From NCBI RefSeq assembly GCF_019207025.1, contig NZ_JAEEGC010000118.1:1-35938 (forward strand): a DNA stretch of 35,938 bases. The letters are read 5' to 3'. The first letter of the stretch is position 1, and each line of letters begins with the position of its first letter. This stretch comes from Clostridium thailandense. GTDB taxonomy: Bacteria > Bacillota > Clostridia > Clostridiales > Clostridiaceae. A program made the translations under genes and the position numbers. This document shows positions 20,507 to 29,326 of the stretch, piece by piece. The notes under the pieces were generated by a model. The model did no database searches. It was not told where the DNA came from and saw only the letters and a program-made list of their open reading frames with translations.

Positions 20507-22687
20507 TTAATTCTTTGTTCTATAAACATCAATAACACCCTTGATTTTCTTTATCTTTTTCATAACATCCTTTAAATCTTCAGTATTAGATATTTTTAAC
20601 TTTATATTTATTTTAGCTATCCCATTTTTAGGCGGCTTAGCATTTACTGCATAAAGTGATGTTTTACTATCACTTATAATCTCCATAGATTCTGCTAATA
20701 AACCTTCCCTATCTTCAGCATTAATTTGTATCTCTGCAACAAATGCAGCCCCTTTAGGCCTCCCCCAACTTACTTCAACAAGTTTATTTTCTTCATTTTT
20801 TAATAGACTATCTATATTCTTACAGTCTTTTCTATGAATAGAAACACCTCTACCTTTTGTTATATATCCAACAATATCATCTCCAGGTACAGGATTACAG
20901 CATTTGGCAAATCTTACAAGTAAATTTGTTTCACCTTTAACAATTATGCCTGGTGACGTACCTTTGTCTTTATTTTCATGATGCTTATTGCTCTTATTTA
21001 ACTGTTCTTGTATAACTTTCAATTCGTTAGCATCAAGCTTTTCTGTTTTTGAATATAATTCTTTTAGCTTTCCAACTACAGTTGCTGGAACAAGAGCTCC
21101 TATGCCAACTGCTGCATATAAATCATCTATAGAATTCATATTATATTTTTTTAATATGTTATCTAAAAACTCACCTTTTGCAATTTCCCCAAAATTGTAT
21201 CCCTGTTTTTTTGTTTCTTTTTCTAAAGTCTCTTTACCTTTTACTATGTTCTCTTCTCGTTTTGCTTTTTTAAACCATGCTCTTATCTTGCTTTTTGCCT
21301 GGTTACTTTTAACCATGCTAAGCCAATCTATACTTGGCCCTTTGGGAGCACTTGAAGCAAGTACTTCAACAATCTCACCAGTTTTAAGAGAATAATCTAA
21401 AGGTACCATTTTCCCATTAACTTTCGCCCCTACACATCTGTTACCAATGTCAGTATGAATTCTATATGCAAAATCTATTGGCGTGGATTCATTCGGTAAA
21501 TTAATTACACTTCCCTTAGGAGTAAATACAAAGACCTCATCAGAAAACAAATCTATTTTGAAACCTTCCATAAATTCTTCAGCATCAGAAGTTTCTCTCT
21601 GCCATTCAAGAATTTCCCTTAGCCACGTAAGTTTTTTATCTATGTCTTCAGCATTTTCAACGCCCTCTTTATACTTCCAATGAGCCGCTATACCATACTC
21701 TGCCGTTTTATGCATTTCAAAAGTTCTAATCTGTATCTCAAAAGGTTTTCCTTGTGGTCCTATAACTGTAGAATGGAGAGATTGATACATATTAGGCTTT
21801 GGCATAGCAATGTAATCTTTAAACCTTCCTGGTATTGGTTTAAAGATAGTATGAACTATTCCTAATGCTGCATAACAATCTTTAACTGTGTCTACGAGTA
21901 TTCTAAATGCTGTTAAATCAAATATTTGATCAATGGTTTTGTTTTTTTTCACCATTTTTCTGTATACACTGTAGAAATGCTTTGGTCTGCCGTCAATTTC
22001 TGCTGGAATTCCTGATTTATCAAGACTTTCTTGAAGCTGGTTTACTACTAATTCTATATAGTTTTCTCTTTCTACTCTCTTTTCAGCTATTTTTCTAACT
22101 ATAAAATAATACTCGTTTGGATTCATATATCTAAAAGCTAAATCCTCTAGTTCCCACTTAATCTTAAACATACCTAATCTATGAGCAAGTGGCGCATAAA
22201 TATCAAAGGTTTCTTTTGCCTTTTCTTTTTGCTTTTCTACTGACATATATTTTAAGGTTCTCATATTATGAAGTCTGTCTGCTAGTTTTATAAGTATAAC
22301 TCTAATGTCTTTAGCCATAGCAAGAAGCATTTTTCTTACATTATCTGCTTGTTGTTCCTCTTTAGTTTTATATTTTATCTTACCAAGTTTAGTTACACCC
22401 TCCACAAGATTAGCAACTTCCTCACTAAATTCCTTGCTTACTTCTTCGTAAGTATAATTCGTGTCTTCTATTACATCGTGAAGTAGTCCTGCTGTGATAG
22501 CACTAGTATCCATACCCATATCTGCCAATATACCCGCTACTTCTAGTGGATGCATTATGTATGGCTCACCTGATTCTCTTCTTTGATCCTTGTGAGCAGA
22601 ATAGGCAAGACTATATGCTCTTTGTACCATATCTTTATCTATATTATTACAATTTTTATCAATCTTTTTCATTAATTTTTCCAGCAT
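20507..22687 (-). CDS. relA: Bifunctional (p)ppGpp synthetase/hydrolase RelA/SpoT (Rel)
   Basis: 726 aa. The HD hydrolase domain (about 25-180) has AGLLHDVIEDT with the catalytic His70-Asp71 pair. The synthetase domain (about 235-345) has GRPKHFYSVYRKM and the RILVDTVKDCYAALGIVH strand. The TGS domain (about 390-450) has VFVFTPKGSVINLP and IDFAYRIHTDIG. A Cys-rich region, RFAKCCNPVPGDDIVGYI (about 590), precedes a C-terminal ACT domain (about 650-726). The intact HD residues indicate a two-way Rel enzyme that makes and degrades (p)ppGpp in the stringent response. Synteny apt-relA-dtd is classic Firmicutes. GGGAG precedes the ATG. Confidence 0.97.
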   Translation of the reverse strand: MLEKLMKKIDKNCNNIDKDMVQRAYSLAYSAHKDQRRESGEPYIMHPLEVAGILADMGMDTSAITAGLLHDVIEDTNYTYEEVSKEFSEEVANLVEGVTKLGKIKYKTKEEQQADNVRKMLLAMAKDIRVILIKLADRLHNMRTLKYMSVEKQKEKAKETFDIYAPLAHRLGMFKIKWELEDLAFRYMNPNEYYFIVRKIAEKRVERENYIELVVNQLQESLDKSGIPAEIDGRPKHFYSVYRKMVKKNKTIDQIFDLTAFRILVDTVKDCYAALGIVHTIFKPIPGRFKDYIAMPKPNMYQSLHSTVIGPQGKPFEIQIRTFEMHKTAEYGIAAHWKYKEGVENAEDIDKKLTWLREILEWQRETSDAEEFMEGFKIDLFSDEVFVFTPKGSVINLPNESTPIDFAYRIHTDIGNRCVGAKVNGKMVPLDYSLKTGEIVEVLASSAPKGPSIDWLSMVKSNQAKSKIRAWFKKAKREENIVKGKETLEKETKKQGYNFGEIAKGEFLDNILKKYNMNSIDDLYAAVGIGALVPATVVGKLKELYSKTEKLDANELKVIQEQLNKSNKHHENKDKGTSPGIIVKGETNLLVRFAKCCNPVPGDDIVGYITKGRGVSIHRKDCKNIDSLLKNEENKLVEVSWGRPKGAAFVAEIQINAEDREGLLAESMEIISDSKTSLYAVNAKPPKNGIAKINIKLKISNTEDLKDVMKKIKKIKGVIDVYRTKN

Positions 22688-22707
22688 ACTACTACTCCCT
22701 TAAAATC

Positions 22708-22743
22708 AATGGCTGGTCTTATTAACCAGCCATTATTTTTTAT
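22708..22743. terminator. Perfect 10-bp hairpin between apt and relA
   Basis: Arms AATGGCTGGT (22708-22717) and ACCAGCCATT (22724-22733) have a 6-base loop. The T run (ATTTTTTATT) is on the plus strand, opposite the genes; on the minus strand the stem is preceded by As and followed by GATTTTA. It may reduce readthrough from apt or stop antisense transcription. Confidence 0.55.
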
Positions 22744-22793
22744 TAATATTATATTATATACTGTAGAAACTTGCAATTTTAAATTTAATATAC

Positions 22794-23312
22794 TTATATA
22801 TTGTATTCTACTAAAGAATTTATATGGTATTTTTTTAATTTTTCTCTTCCTTTTAAATCAGTTAATTCCATTACAAAATTCATAGATACAACTTCTCCAC
22901 CTACTTGTTCTACAAGTTTTGCAACTGACGATATAGTTCCTCCAGTTGCCAATAAATCGTCGACTATTGCAACCTTTTGTCCTGAATTTATTGCATCTTT
23001 ATGTATTTCTAACTCATCACTACCATATTCTAAATCATAATTTACACTTATAGTATCATAAGGAAGCTTTCCCTTTTTTCTTACTGGTATAAACCCTACT
23101 CCTAATGCATAAGCTACTGGTGCTCCAAATAAAAATCCTCTTGCTTCAGGTCCAACAACTAAGTCTACTTTCTTATCTTTTAGTTTTTCTACTATTTTGT
23201 CTATAGTATACTTATACGCTTCACTATCTTGTAATATTGTAGTTACATCCTTAAAACTTATGCCTTCCTTTGGAAATCCTTCTATAACTCTAATTTTTTC
23301 CTTAAGATTCAC
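22794..23312 (-). CDS. apt: Adenine phosphoribosyltransferase
   Basis: 172 aa from a GTG start at 23310-23312 ([20 protein letters not shown]), with AGAGGGGG 7 bases upstream. A longer frame adds 21 residues not seen in the family. The PRPP-binding motif is [13 protein letters not shown] (about 117-129). [19 protein letters not shown] (about 60-78) is the family signature. It makes AMP from adenine and PRPP in purine salvage, in the cytosol. It lies between the recJ-like gene and relA, the same order as in Bacillus. The length is typical (170-175). Confidence 0.97.
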   Translation of the reverse strand: MNLKEKIRVIEGFPKEGISFKDVTTILQDSEAYKYTIDKIVEKLKDKKVDLVVGPEARGFLFGAPVAYALGVGFIPVRKKGKLPYDTISVNYDLEYGSDELEIHKDAINSGQKVAIVDDLLATGGTISSVAKLVEQVGGEVVSMNFVMELTDLKGREKLKKYHINSLVEYNI

Positions 23313-23386
23313 TTCTATTCCCCCTCTAAATAACGTATGCACAATTTTATAAAAGTCATATAGTATTATTGCCACATATTAACTTT

Positions 23387-24262
23387 TTATAAGATACACA
23401 ATTCGTTTCCCTTTATTTCATTTTTTAAATACTTTGCTATTTGCTCTGCTCTATCCATATTAGTAGTAGTAAAAAGCTCTATTGCTATTCTTGCATTATC
23501 TGCATATCTTCTATTTTTCATTGAAGGTATAATGCTATGAGCTAGCATATACATGTTTTCCTTATTAATTGTAGTTATATTATATACCTTTATCAATGCT
23601 TTAAACCCATAATTGTTAGTGTAATTCAAGTGATACATTCCTTGAGTAACCATAAGCTTATTTTCACCTTTTACTAAAGAATATTTTGAAAGAGTTCCAA
23701 ACATAACTAAATCCAAATATTTATTAATACATTTCATTTGATAGTACATAGATATAGCCTGAGTTAGTTTAAACGTTACTCCAACTGCTGTTAAACTCTT
23801 AAAAGGATATTTACAGCCTCCTTGGTTTGGATTTATTATAACAGCTTGTGGTAAAATATCTTTGCACTTATGATAATCTGTTATAATAACATCTATTCCC
23901 AGCTCTTTACATAATTCTACTTCATCTACTGAGTTGATACCACACCCTACAGTAATTATTAAACTTGCACCTAAAAAATTTATGTGATTCTTTATAATGT
24001 CAGCATTTATACTAAAGTCTTCATCTCTATCGTCTGAAACAAAATATTCAACATCTGCATTTAAATACTTTAAAACAAGAAGTAATAAAGAAACAGATGT
24101 TATACAATCCAAATCATAATATCCATAAATTACAATCTTTTCTCTTTCATTTACTGCTTTTATTATTCTCTTTAAGGCTTCTCCCATACCTTTTAACAAG
24201 AATGGATCTCTTTTACCTAAAATCCTAGAATAATATATATTTCTTTCGTGTTTCTCCATCAT
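23387..24262 (-). CDS. RecJ-like DHH protein, truncated and with degenerate active site
   Basis: 291 aa from the ATG at 24260-24262 (GGAGG 5 bases upstream; the next ATG also fits). RecJ landmarks are recognisable: RDPFLLKGMGEALKRI, GYYDLDC for motif I (GDYDxDG), TVGCG for motif II (TVDCG), TDYHK for motif III (DHH), INPNQGGCKYPFKSLTAVGV for motif IV, and FGTLSKYS where RecJ has GT.AD. Retained are Asp50, Asp52, Asp129 and His131. Lost are the first Asp of motif I (Tyr48), the motif II Asp (Gly106), the first His of DHH (Tyr130) and the GT.AD Asp (Lys193). The DHHA1 and OB domains of full RecJ (usually 550-800 aa) are missing. The frame is intact, so the gene is either under selection as a non-nuclease or very recently dead. 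It occupies the normal recJ place between secF and apt. Confidence 0.8.
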   Translation of the reverse strand: MMEKHERNIYYSRILGKRDPFLLKGMGEALKRIIKAVNEREKIVIYGYYDLDCITSVSLLLLVLKYLNADVEYFVSDDRDEDFSINADIIKNHINFLGASLIITVGCGINSVDEVELCKELGIDVIITDYHKCKDILPQAVIINPNQGGCKYPFKSLTAVGVTFKLTQAISMYYQMKCINKYLDLVMFGTLSKYSLVKGENKLMVTQGMYHLNYTNNYGFKALIKVYNITTINKENMYMLAHSIIPSMKNRRYADNARIAIELFTTTNMDRAEQIAKYLKNEIKGNELCIL

Positions 24263-24350
24263 ATAATCCTCCAAAATTATCGAAAGCATATATATTATAT
24301 ATGATATTGTCGCTTTTTACAATTACTTTATAAATAGATTATCAACAAAT

Positions 24351-24385
24351 AAAAAACCTAGAGTAACTTAAACCCTAGATTTTTT
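24351..24385 (-). terminator. Terminator after secDF
   Basis: A 14-bp stem has arms AAAAAACCTAGAGT (24351-24364) and ACCCTAGATTTTTT (24372-24385), with two G-U pairs and a 7-base loop. T6 on the minus strand follows, so it ends the secDF transcript; the shape is also bidirectional. Confidence 0.85.
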
Positions 24386-24417
24386 ATGTTATCACAACTA
24401 GTTATATTCTTTTAATA

Positions 24418-25293
24418 TTACTTTGCAGTATTCAATGCTCTTCTTTTCTTATTTGCTGCCATCTTTTTAAACACTACCCATAATGGACTGGCAATAAATA
24501 TTGATGAATAACATCCTGATACAATTCCAACTAATAGTGGCTTGGAGAAGTTTCTTATGGATGGTACAAAAACAAATACTGCTGTCAAAGTAATTAAAAC
24601 AGTTAAAACTGTATTTATTGATCTTGCAATAGTTTGAGTTATACTTGCATCAGCTAGAGTAACTACATCCACTCTTCTCATGTATTTTTGATTTTCTCTT
24701 ATTCTGTCAAACACAACTATAGTATCACTCATAGAGTATCCTATAACTGTAAGCATGGCAGCTATGAAACTAGAGTCTACTGGTATTCTAAATATAGAAT
24801 ACACAGTTAACATGATAAGAACATCATGCACAAGTGCACAAATGGCAGCAAAGCCGAATTTAAATTCAAATCTCATTCCTATATAAACTAATATGATTAT
24901 ATTGGCGATAATTATTGCTTGTATAGCCTTGACTCTTGTTTCTGTTCCTATTGAAGAACCTATGCTTTCCTGATTTGTTAAATTGCTATCCTTATACTTT
25001 GTCTTAATTTCTTTAGTTATCTCACTTATGCTATTTTGTGTTAAATCACTACTCTTTATTTCAACAGATGTATTATTAACTTTATTCGTTTGGAAATCTT
25101 TACTATATTTCTTGATTATCTGATCAACATCTTCTTTATTAAAGTCTTTTCCCATACTTATGTCAACAACAGTACCACCCTTAAAATCTATTCCATATTC
25201 TAGTCCTCGGGTAAATAGTGATCCTAAACCTATAACTATTATAATAAGCGATATGGCAAACCAAATTTTACGTCGTTCAACAATTTTAAGCAT
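24418..25293 (-). CDS. secF: Protein translocase subunit SecF
   Basis: 291 aa with six membrane helices and one large external domain. The N-terminal helix is IWFAISLIIIVIGLGSLF (about 10-27), followed by the SecF motif LEYGIDFKGGTVVDIS (about 31-46). The external domain is about 47-125. Helices 2-6 follow, with VIGYSMSDTIVVFDRIRENQ (about 188-207), the conserved RND-type segment. It works with SecD in proton-driven release of proteins exported through SecYEG. It begins 1 base after secD's stop, so the two are translated together. The length is normal. Confidence 0.97.
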   Translation of the reverse strand: MLKIVERRKIWFAISLIIIVIGLGSLFTRGLEYGIDFKGGTVVDISMGKDFNKEDVDQIIKKYSKDFQTNKVNNTSVEIKSSDLTQNSISEITKEIKTKYKDSNLTNQESIGSSIGTETRVKAIQAIIIANIIILVYIGMRFEFKFGFAAICALVHDVLIMLTVYSIFRIPVDSSFIAAMLTVIGYSMSDTIVVFDRIRENQKYMRRVDVVTLADASITQTIARSINTVLTVLITLTAVFVFVPSIRNFSKPLLVGIVSGCYSSIFIASPLWVVFKKMAANKKRRALNTAK

Positions 25294-25294
25294 A

Positions 25295-26560
25295 CTATAC
25301 TACCCCCTTCCTGTAATCGTGCACTCCGAAGGTACCTATAGCCCATTTATTATTAAGCCAACCCATATTTGCAGCAAGTTTCACTAAGAATCTTGTCACT
25401 ACAATTGCAGTAAACATACTTATTACTACACCAATAATTAAAGTAAGTGCAAATCCTTTTACAGTACCTGATCCTAATGAGTATAATATTATACCTGAAA
25501 TTATGGTAGTTGTATTTGAATCAATTATTGATGATAAAGCTCTGTTAAAACCAGTATCAATAGATGATTTAACTGACTTACCACTTTTTAATTCTTCTTT
25601 TATTCTCTCAAATATAAGCACATTTGCATCAACAGCCATACCAACAGTAAGAAGAAATGCTGCTATACCAGATAGAGTTAAAGTAGCATTAATATTAGCA
25701 AAGGTAGCAAGTACTATGTATACAAATAAAATTAAGGCTATATCCGCTAAAAGCCCTGGAATTCTATAGTATAAAAGCATAAATAGCAATACTATTCCTA
25801 TACCAACTTCACCAGCTAATATACTTAGCGGAAGTGCATTAGCACCTAGTGATGCTCCTACAACTTTGCTTTCCACATTTTTAACTGTAACTGGCAATGC
25901 TCCAGAGTTAATTATATTTGCTTCTCTTTTTGCTTCTTCTATAGTTTTGCTTCCGTTAATTACAGCTTTACCATCTGTTATATGCGCTCCGACACTTGGA
26001 GCTGTAAGCACTTGATCATCCATGGTAATACTTATAACTTGACCCATAAATTTCTGAGTAGCATCAGCAAATTTCTTTGTTCCAGCATCATTCAATTCAA
26101 GGCCTATCGTCGCTTTACCATCCTGATCATAATAAGCTGTAGCTTTTTTAACATCTTTACCTGTAAGAATAACGCTCTTATCAGGTCCTACAAACTTTAA
26201 TTCACCAGTTTTAGCGACACCATCTACTACCTCTTTAGCATCAAATTTTCCTGGCACTTCTATTCTTATTCTCTTCTGTCCTTCTTTTGTTACAACTGTT
26301 TCGCTTACACCCATCTTGTTAACTCTCATTGATAAAAGTTCAACAGTTTTGTCTAAAGTTTCTTTATCAACTTTGTCTCCTTGAATTTCTTCTAGAATAG
26401 AAACTCCGCCTTGAAGGTCAAGTCCTTTATTTATAACCTCACTAAAAGGCTTTAGTCTATAGTCTCCTATTGTAACTCCATAAACGCCAGAATAGGCTAA
26501 AAAACCTATTAGAAGTATAGATAGGAAAAACAAAATTGCACTTTTCCCTTTACTTTTCAT
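25295..26560 (-). CDS. secD: Protein translocase subunit SecD
   Basis: 421 aa from the second ATG (26558-26560), 6 bases after AGGAGG; the first ATG overlaps the ribosome site. The N-terminal helix is followed by NKGLDLQGGVSILEE (about 45-60, the SecD motif). The P1 domain contains LSMRVNKMGVSETVVTKEG and RIRIEVPGKFDAKEV. Helices 2-6 include ILAGEVGIGIVLLFMLLYYR and GMAVDANVLIFERIKEELK (about 310-330). It forms a complex with SecF. It is the first gene of the pair, behind a strong promoter at 26619-26647 rather than readthrough from the SCIFF genes. Confidence 0.97.
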   Translation of the reverse strand: MKSKGKSAILFFLSILLIGFLAYSGVYGVTIGDYRLKPFSEVINKGLDLQGGVSILEEIQGDKVDKETLDKTVELLSMRVNKMGVSETVVTKEGQKRIRIEVPGKFDAKEVVDGVAKTGELKFVGPDKSVILTGKDVKKATAYYDQDGKATIGLELNDAGTKKFADATQKFMGQVISITMDDQVLTAPSVGAHITDGKAVINGSKTIEEAKREANIINSGALPVTVKNVESKVVGASLGANALPLSILAGEVGIGIVLLFMLLYYRIPGLLADIALILFVYIVLATFANINATLTLSGIAAFLLTVGMAVDANVLIFERIKEELKSGKSVKSSIDTGFNRALSSIIDSNTTTIISGIILYSLGSGTVKGFALTLIIGVVISMFTAIVVTRFLVKLAANMGWLNNKWAIGTFGVHDYRKGVV

Positions 26561-26618
26561 TTTCATCCTCCTTTGTTAATAAACGGGCATTATATATTTA
26601 CATGTATTTACATTAGCC

Positions 26619-26647
26619 ATTATATTACTTATAAAGCCACCAGTCAA
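26619..26647 (-). promoter_or_regulatory. SigA-type promoter of secDF
   Basis: On the minus strand, -35 TTGACT (26642-26647), a 17-base spacer, and a perfect -10 TATAAT (26619-26624). It lies 58 bases upstream of the secD start and is the best promoter seen in the window. Confidence 0.85.
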
Positions 26648-26705
26648 TATATAGAAATACAACTATACTGTAATAAACAACCTGTTTTTCAAAAACAATG
26701 TAGTG

Positions 26706-28070
26706 CTATTCCTGCATTGTCTGAGCTTTTAGTGCAATTGCACATTCTATCCTCTTCTTTTGCATCTTGCACCCTAGATGATAAGGTATACTCATATCAC
26801 CATTAAAGTTATAATTGTTTGCTTGGCATCCTCCACTGCAATAGAACCTTGCCCAACATTCTCTGCATTCTGGTTTATTATATATATGTGCAGATTTAAA
26901 CTTGTTAGCTATTGCTTTATTTAAATCACTGCTCTCAATATCTCCCATTTTAAAGTCATTATTACCTATAAACTGATGGCAAGGATATACATCTCCATCT
27001 GGAGTTATAGCCACATATTCATGACCTGCTCCGCAACCAGATATTCTCTTATAAACGCAAGGTCCACCTTGTAAATCTATGTTAAAATGATAGAATTTAA
27101 ATTCTCTTCCTTCTCTGCATCGTTTTAACATCTCTTCATAAAGTTTATCATACTGCTCAAATATCATTGGAAGATCTTCTTCTCTTAACGATAAAGGATT
27201 ATCATCAGGTAAAACTACTGGTTCTACTGAAATTTCATCAAACCCTTCTTCAGCTAAATGTTTAATGTCTTCAAAAAAGTCAGTATTTTCTCTTGTAAAT
27301 GTTCCTCTTGCATAATACTGTTTTGACTTGTCTCTCATCTCTACCATTTTTTTGATCTTAGGCATTATTGCATTATAAGATCCACTACCATCTACTCTAA
27401 CTCTAACTTTATCATTTACTTCTTTTCTTCCATCAATACTTAGTACTATATTTCCCATATTCTTATCTAAATAATCCATTATTTCATCATTTAATAAAGT
27501 TGCATTGGTTGTCATCGTAAATCTTATACTTTTATTATGAATTTTTCCCTGCTCTTTTCCATATTCCACAACTTCTTTTATAAGATTAAATGCCATCAAT
27601 GGTTCTCCACCAAATAAATCTATCTCAATATTTTTTCTAGGTCCAGATTTTTCTATGACAAAATCAATAGCCTTTTTTCCTACCTCTGGTGCCATTATCT
27701 TTCTGCAACCTTTGTATTCTCCTTCATCTGCAAAACAATATTTGCATCTTAAATTGCAATCATGCACTATATTTAAGCATAATGCTTTAATAAAAGAAGG
27801 TGCTTCGTCGCTGCTTAAAGCTATGTTTTCATATAAATCCTTTGAATATAAAACTCCCTCTTTTATTAATTCCTCTATTTCATTATAGGCTTCCTCTATA
27901 TCTTCTACCGAATGCTTGTCTTTGTATTTATCAATCAATTCTCTTTTTTCTTTAAGTCCGTCTTCATCTAAAATATCATATACTAATTCATCTACTATAT
28001 GTACTGCTCCAGAGTTTACATCTACTAAATAATATTCCCCACCCTGGATAAACTTATGAATATCTGCCAA
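26706..28070 (-). CDS. scfB: SCIFF peptide maturase (radical SAM/SPASM, thioether-forming)
   Basis: 454 aa. The N-terminal 85 residues (IQGGEYYLVDVNSGAVHIVD) resemble a PqqD-like peptide-recognition domain. The radical SAM cluster motif is CNLRCKYCFADEGEYKG (Cys105, Cys109, Cys112), followed by EIDLFGGEPLMAF. The SPASM region has CGAGHEYVAITPDGDVYPCH, then CRECWARFYCSGGCQANNY and a final Cys in LGCKMQ, enough for two auxiliary [4Fe-4S] clusters. This family installs thioether links from Cys to non-alpha carbons of neighbouring residues in the SCIFF precursor (a ranthipeptide). The precursor gene lies 94 bases upstream. Confidence 0.95.
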   Translation of the reverse strand: MADIHKFIQGGEYYLVDVNSGAVHIVDELVYDILDEDGLKEKRELIDKYKDKHSVEDIEEAYNEIEELIKEGVLYSKDLYENIALSSDEAPSFIKALCLNIVHDCNLRCKYCFADEGEYKGCRKIMAPEVGKKAIDFVIEKSGPRKNIEIDLFGGEPLMAFNLIKEVVEYGKEQGKIHNKSIRFTMTTNATLLNDEIMDYLDKNMGNIVLSIDGRKEVNDKVRVRVDGSGSYNAIMPKIKKMVEMRDKSKQYYARGTFTRENTDFFEDIKHLAEEGFDEISVEPVVLPDDNPLSLREEDLPMIFEQYDKLYEEMLKRCREGREFKFYHFNIDLQGGPCVYKRISGCGAGHEYVAITPDGDVYPCHQFIGNNDFKMGDIESSDLNKAIANKFKSAHIYNKPECRECWARFYCSGGCQANNYNFNGDMSIPYHLGCKMQKKRIECAIALKAQTMQE

Positions 28071-28121
28071 CTTTTTTTCCTCCCTAAATAAATAGTACCA
28101 ATTATTTTATAAATGTTCACT

Positions 28122-28161
28122 TAAATTTAAAGCAGTAACATAAATGTTACTGCTTTAATTT
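28122..28161 (-). promoter_or_regulatory. Intergenic hairpin between SCIFF precursor and maturase genes
   Basis: A 14-bp perfect stem has arms TTAAAGCAGTAACA (28127-28140) and its complement at 28145-28158, a 4-base loop, and an extra A/T-paired base. On the minus strand it is followed by TTTAAG, not a full T run. Placed 3 bases after the precursor stop, it probably causes partial termination or protects the precursor mRNA end, giving more precursor than enzyme. Confidence 0.65.
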
Positions 28162-28164
28162 ATG

Positions 28165-28302
28165 TTAATTTTCACAAGCTAAGTTAGCTACTGTGCAAGA
28201 AGTTTTACATGCTGATTGGCATGAATTAGCACACTCTTTGCATCCTGGCTTCTTTAAGCTGTCTTTTATATTTGTTTTGTTTATAGTTTTTATATGTTTC
28301 AT
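28165..28302 (-). CDS. scfA: SCIFF ranthipeptide precursor (six cysteines in forty-five residues)
   Basis: Exactly 45 aa with six Cys, from an ATG at 28300-28302 behind GGAGG. The sequence starts MKHIKTINKTNIKDSLKKPG, and the Cys residues are at 21, 24, 28, 32, 36 and 43, within segments CKECANSCQSACKTSC and NLACEN. The first 20 residues act as the leader. The Cys-rich core is the substrate for the radical SAM maturase next door. SCIFF is nearly universal in Clostridia; in some species ranthipeptides have been linked to quorum-sensing-like control, but no receptor is fixed. The gene has its own extended -10 promoter. Confidence 0.96.
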   Translation of the reverse strand: MKHIKTINKTNIKDSLKKPGCKECANSCQSACKTSCTVANLACEN

Positions 28303-28336
28303 ATAAAATTCCTCCATTCATAAAGTTTTCCGTTTG

Positions 28337-28345
28337 ATTATAACA
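28337..28345 (-). promoter_or_regulatory. Extended -10 promoter of the SCIFF operon
   Basis: TGTTATAAT on the minus strand gives a perfect -10 (28337-28342) with the TG extension. It lies 34 bases upstream of the scfA start. No good -35 is seen. Confidence 0.6.
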
Positions 28346-28402
28346 CAAACTTTTAGCAAAATAAAGCTAATTAATAAACAAGTGTTTAATATTGACATTT
28401 CC

Positions 28403-28771
28403 TTAAAGGTTTATTCCAAGCATTCCTGACAACATTCCAACTATCATCCCAAGTGAAAATCTCTCTATTCTGTTAACTCCTATTACAGCCGAATTACCTG
28501 AAATTACTGACACCAGATAAATGATTAGAAAATATAGGATTGTAACTATAATTCCTATAAGCCAGCCTCTTCTTTTTACTTTTTTTACTGCATATACAGA
28601 TCCATACATTATGCTGACTAATGTTGTAATTAAATAAAAGGCTGAACTTACTTTTTCATTAACATCCGTAAACGTCATTATTACTGCAAAAATTAAAAGT
28701 AATGCTACTGTTAAAATAAATCCCCTAAGTACCCCTTCCGCAGCAGGAAGGTAGCTAATGTCTCTTTCCAT
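28403..28771 (-). CDS. TIGR04086 (YrzE-like) membrane protein
   Basis: 122 aa with four hydrophobic segments: AEGVLRGFILTVALLLIFAV (about 8-30), FYLITTLVSIMYGSVYAV (about 45-63), GWLIGIIVTILYFLIIYLVS (about 69-90) and LGMIVGMLSGMLGINL at the end. The Gly-rich last segment is typical of TIGR04086, which often lies between yajC and the SCIFF gene in Clostridia and includes B. subtilis YrzE near yrbF/tgt. No function is proven. It follows yajC by 60 bases in the same direction. A GGAGG site is present. Confidence 0.85.
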   Translation of the reverse strand: MERDISYLPAAEGVLRGFILTVALLLIFAVIMTFTDVNEKVSSAFYLITTLVSIMYGSVYAVKKVKRRGWLIGIIVTILYFLIIYLVSVISGNSAVIGVNRIERFSLGMIVGMLSGMLGINL

Positions 28772-28831
28772 TTTAAAACACCTCCCATCTAATAGTATCT
28801 ATGTAGAAAGAAGATGTTTTATGATTAAAAT

Positions 28832-29149
28832 TTAAGCTTTTTTAGTATCTGCCTTTTTTTCTGAACTATTATTTGTTTCAAGTTCTGAAAGCAAAGTTAA
28901 TACTCCTGTTTTATCTAGCTTTATTCTAATCTTATCTGGACCAGTTTGAAGTATTATAAAGTTATCTTGTATGTTTATTATCTTTCCTATTATTCCACCT
29001 TTTGTCATAACTTCATCATTGACCTTAAGGCTATCAAGCATTCCTCTATACTTCTTTTTTCTCTTATTTTCTGGAACTATTATTATTAAATAAACAAAAG
29101 CCATCATAATTACTAGCGGAGCAAATCTCAACAAAGTTGAAATATTCAT
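28832..29149 (-). CDS. yajC: Preprotein translocase subunit YajC
   Basis: 105 aa: one N-terminal membrane helix (FAPLVIMMAFVYLIIIVPEN, about 8-28), then the YajC signature RKKKYRGMLDSLKVNDEVMT, KGGIIGKIINIQDNFIIL and IKLDKTGV. The cytoplasmic tail is Lys/Glu-rich. YajC associates with SecDF at the SecYEG channel. It is separated from tgt by a 177-base A+T-rich gap in which I cannot place a confident promoter. Ribosome site AGGAGGTG. Length typical. Confidence 0.95.
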   Translation of the reverse strand: MNISTLLRFAPLVIMMAFVYLIIIVPENKRKKKYRGMLDSLKVNDEVMTKGGIIGKIINIQDNFIILQTGPDKIRIKLDKTGVLTLLSELETNNSSEKKADTKKA

Positions 29150-29326
29150 TTAATTCACCTCCTTTTTTCAGATAAATCTCTAGCTTAAATACTTTTTGGG
29201 ATAAAGATACTTTAAGCAATAGATTTTAATACCTATTTAATTATATAAATTTCTAGATATTCATCTTAAAATCCTTTATTATATGTGATTTTCAAGAATA
29301 ATAGTTATTTTATTTTCTATATATTA

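Noticed and set aside
20988..21395. 135-codon plus-strand ORF inside relA
   Set aside because: Antisense shadow of a fully conserved gene; no ribosome site or family.
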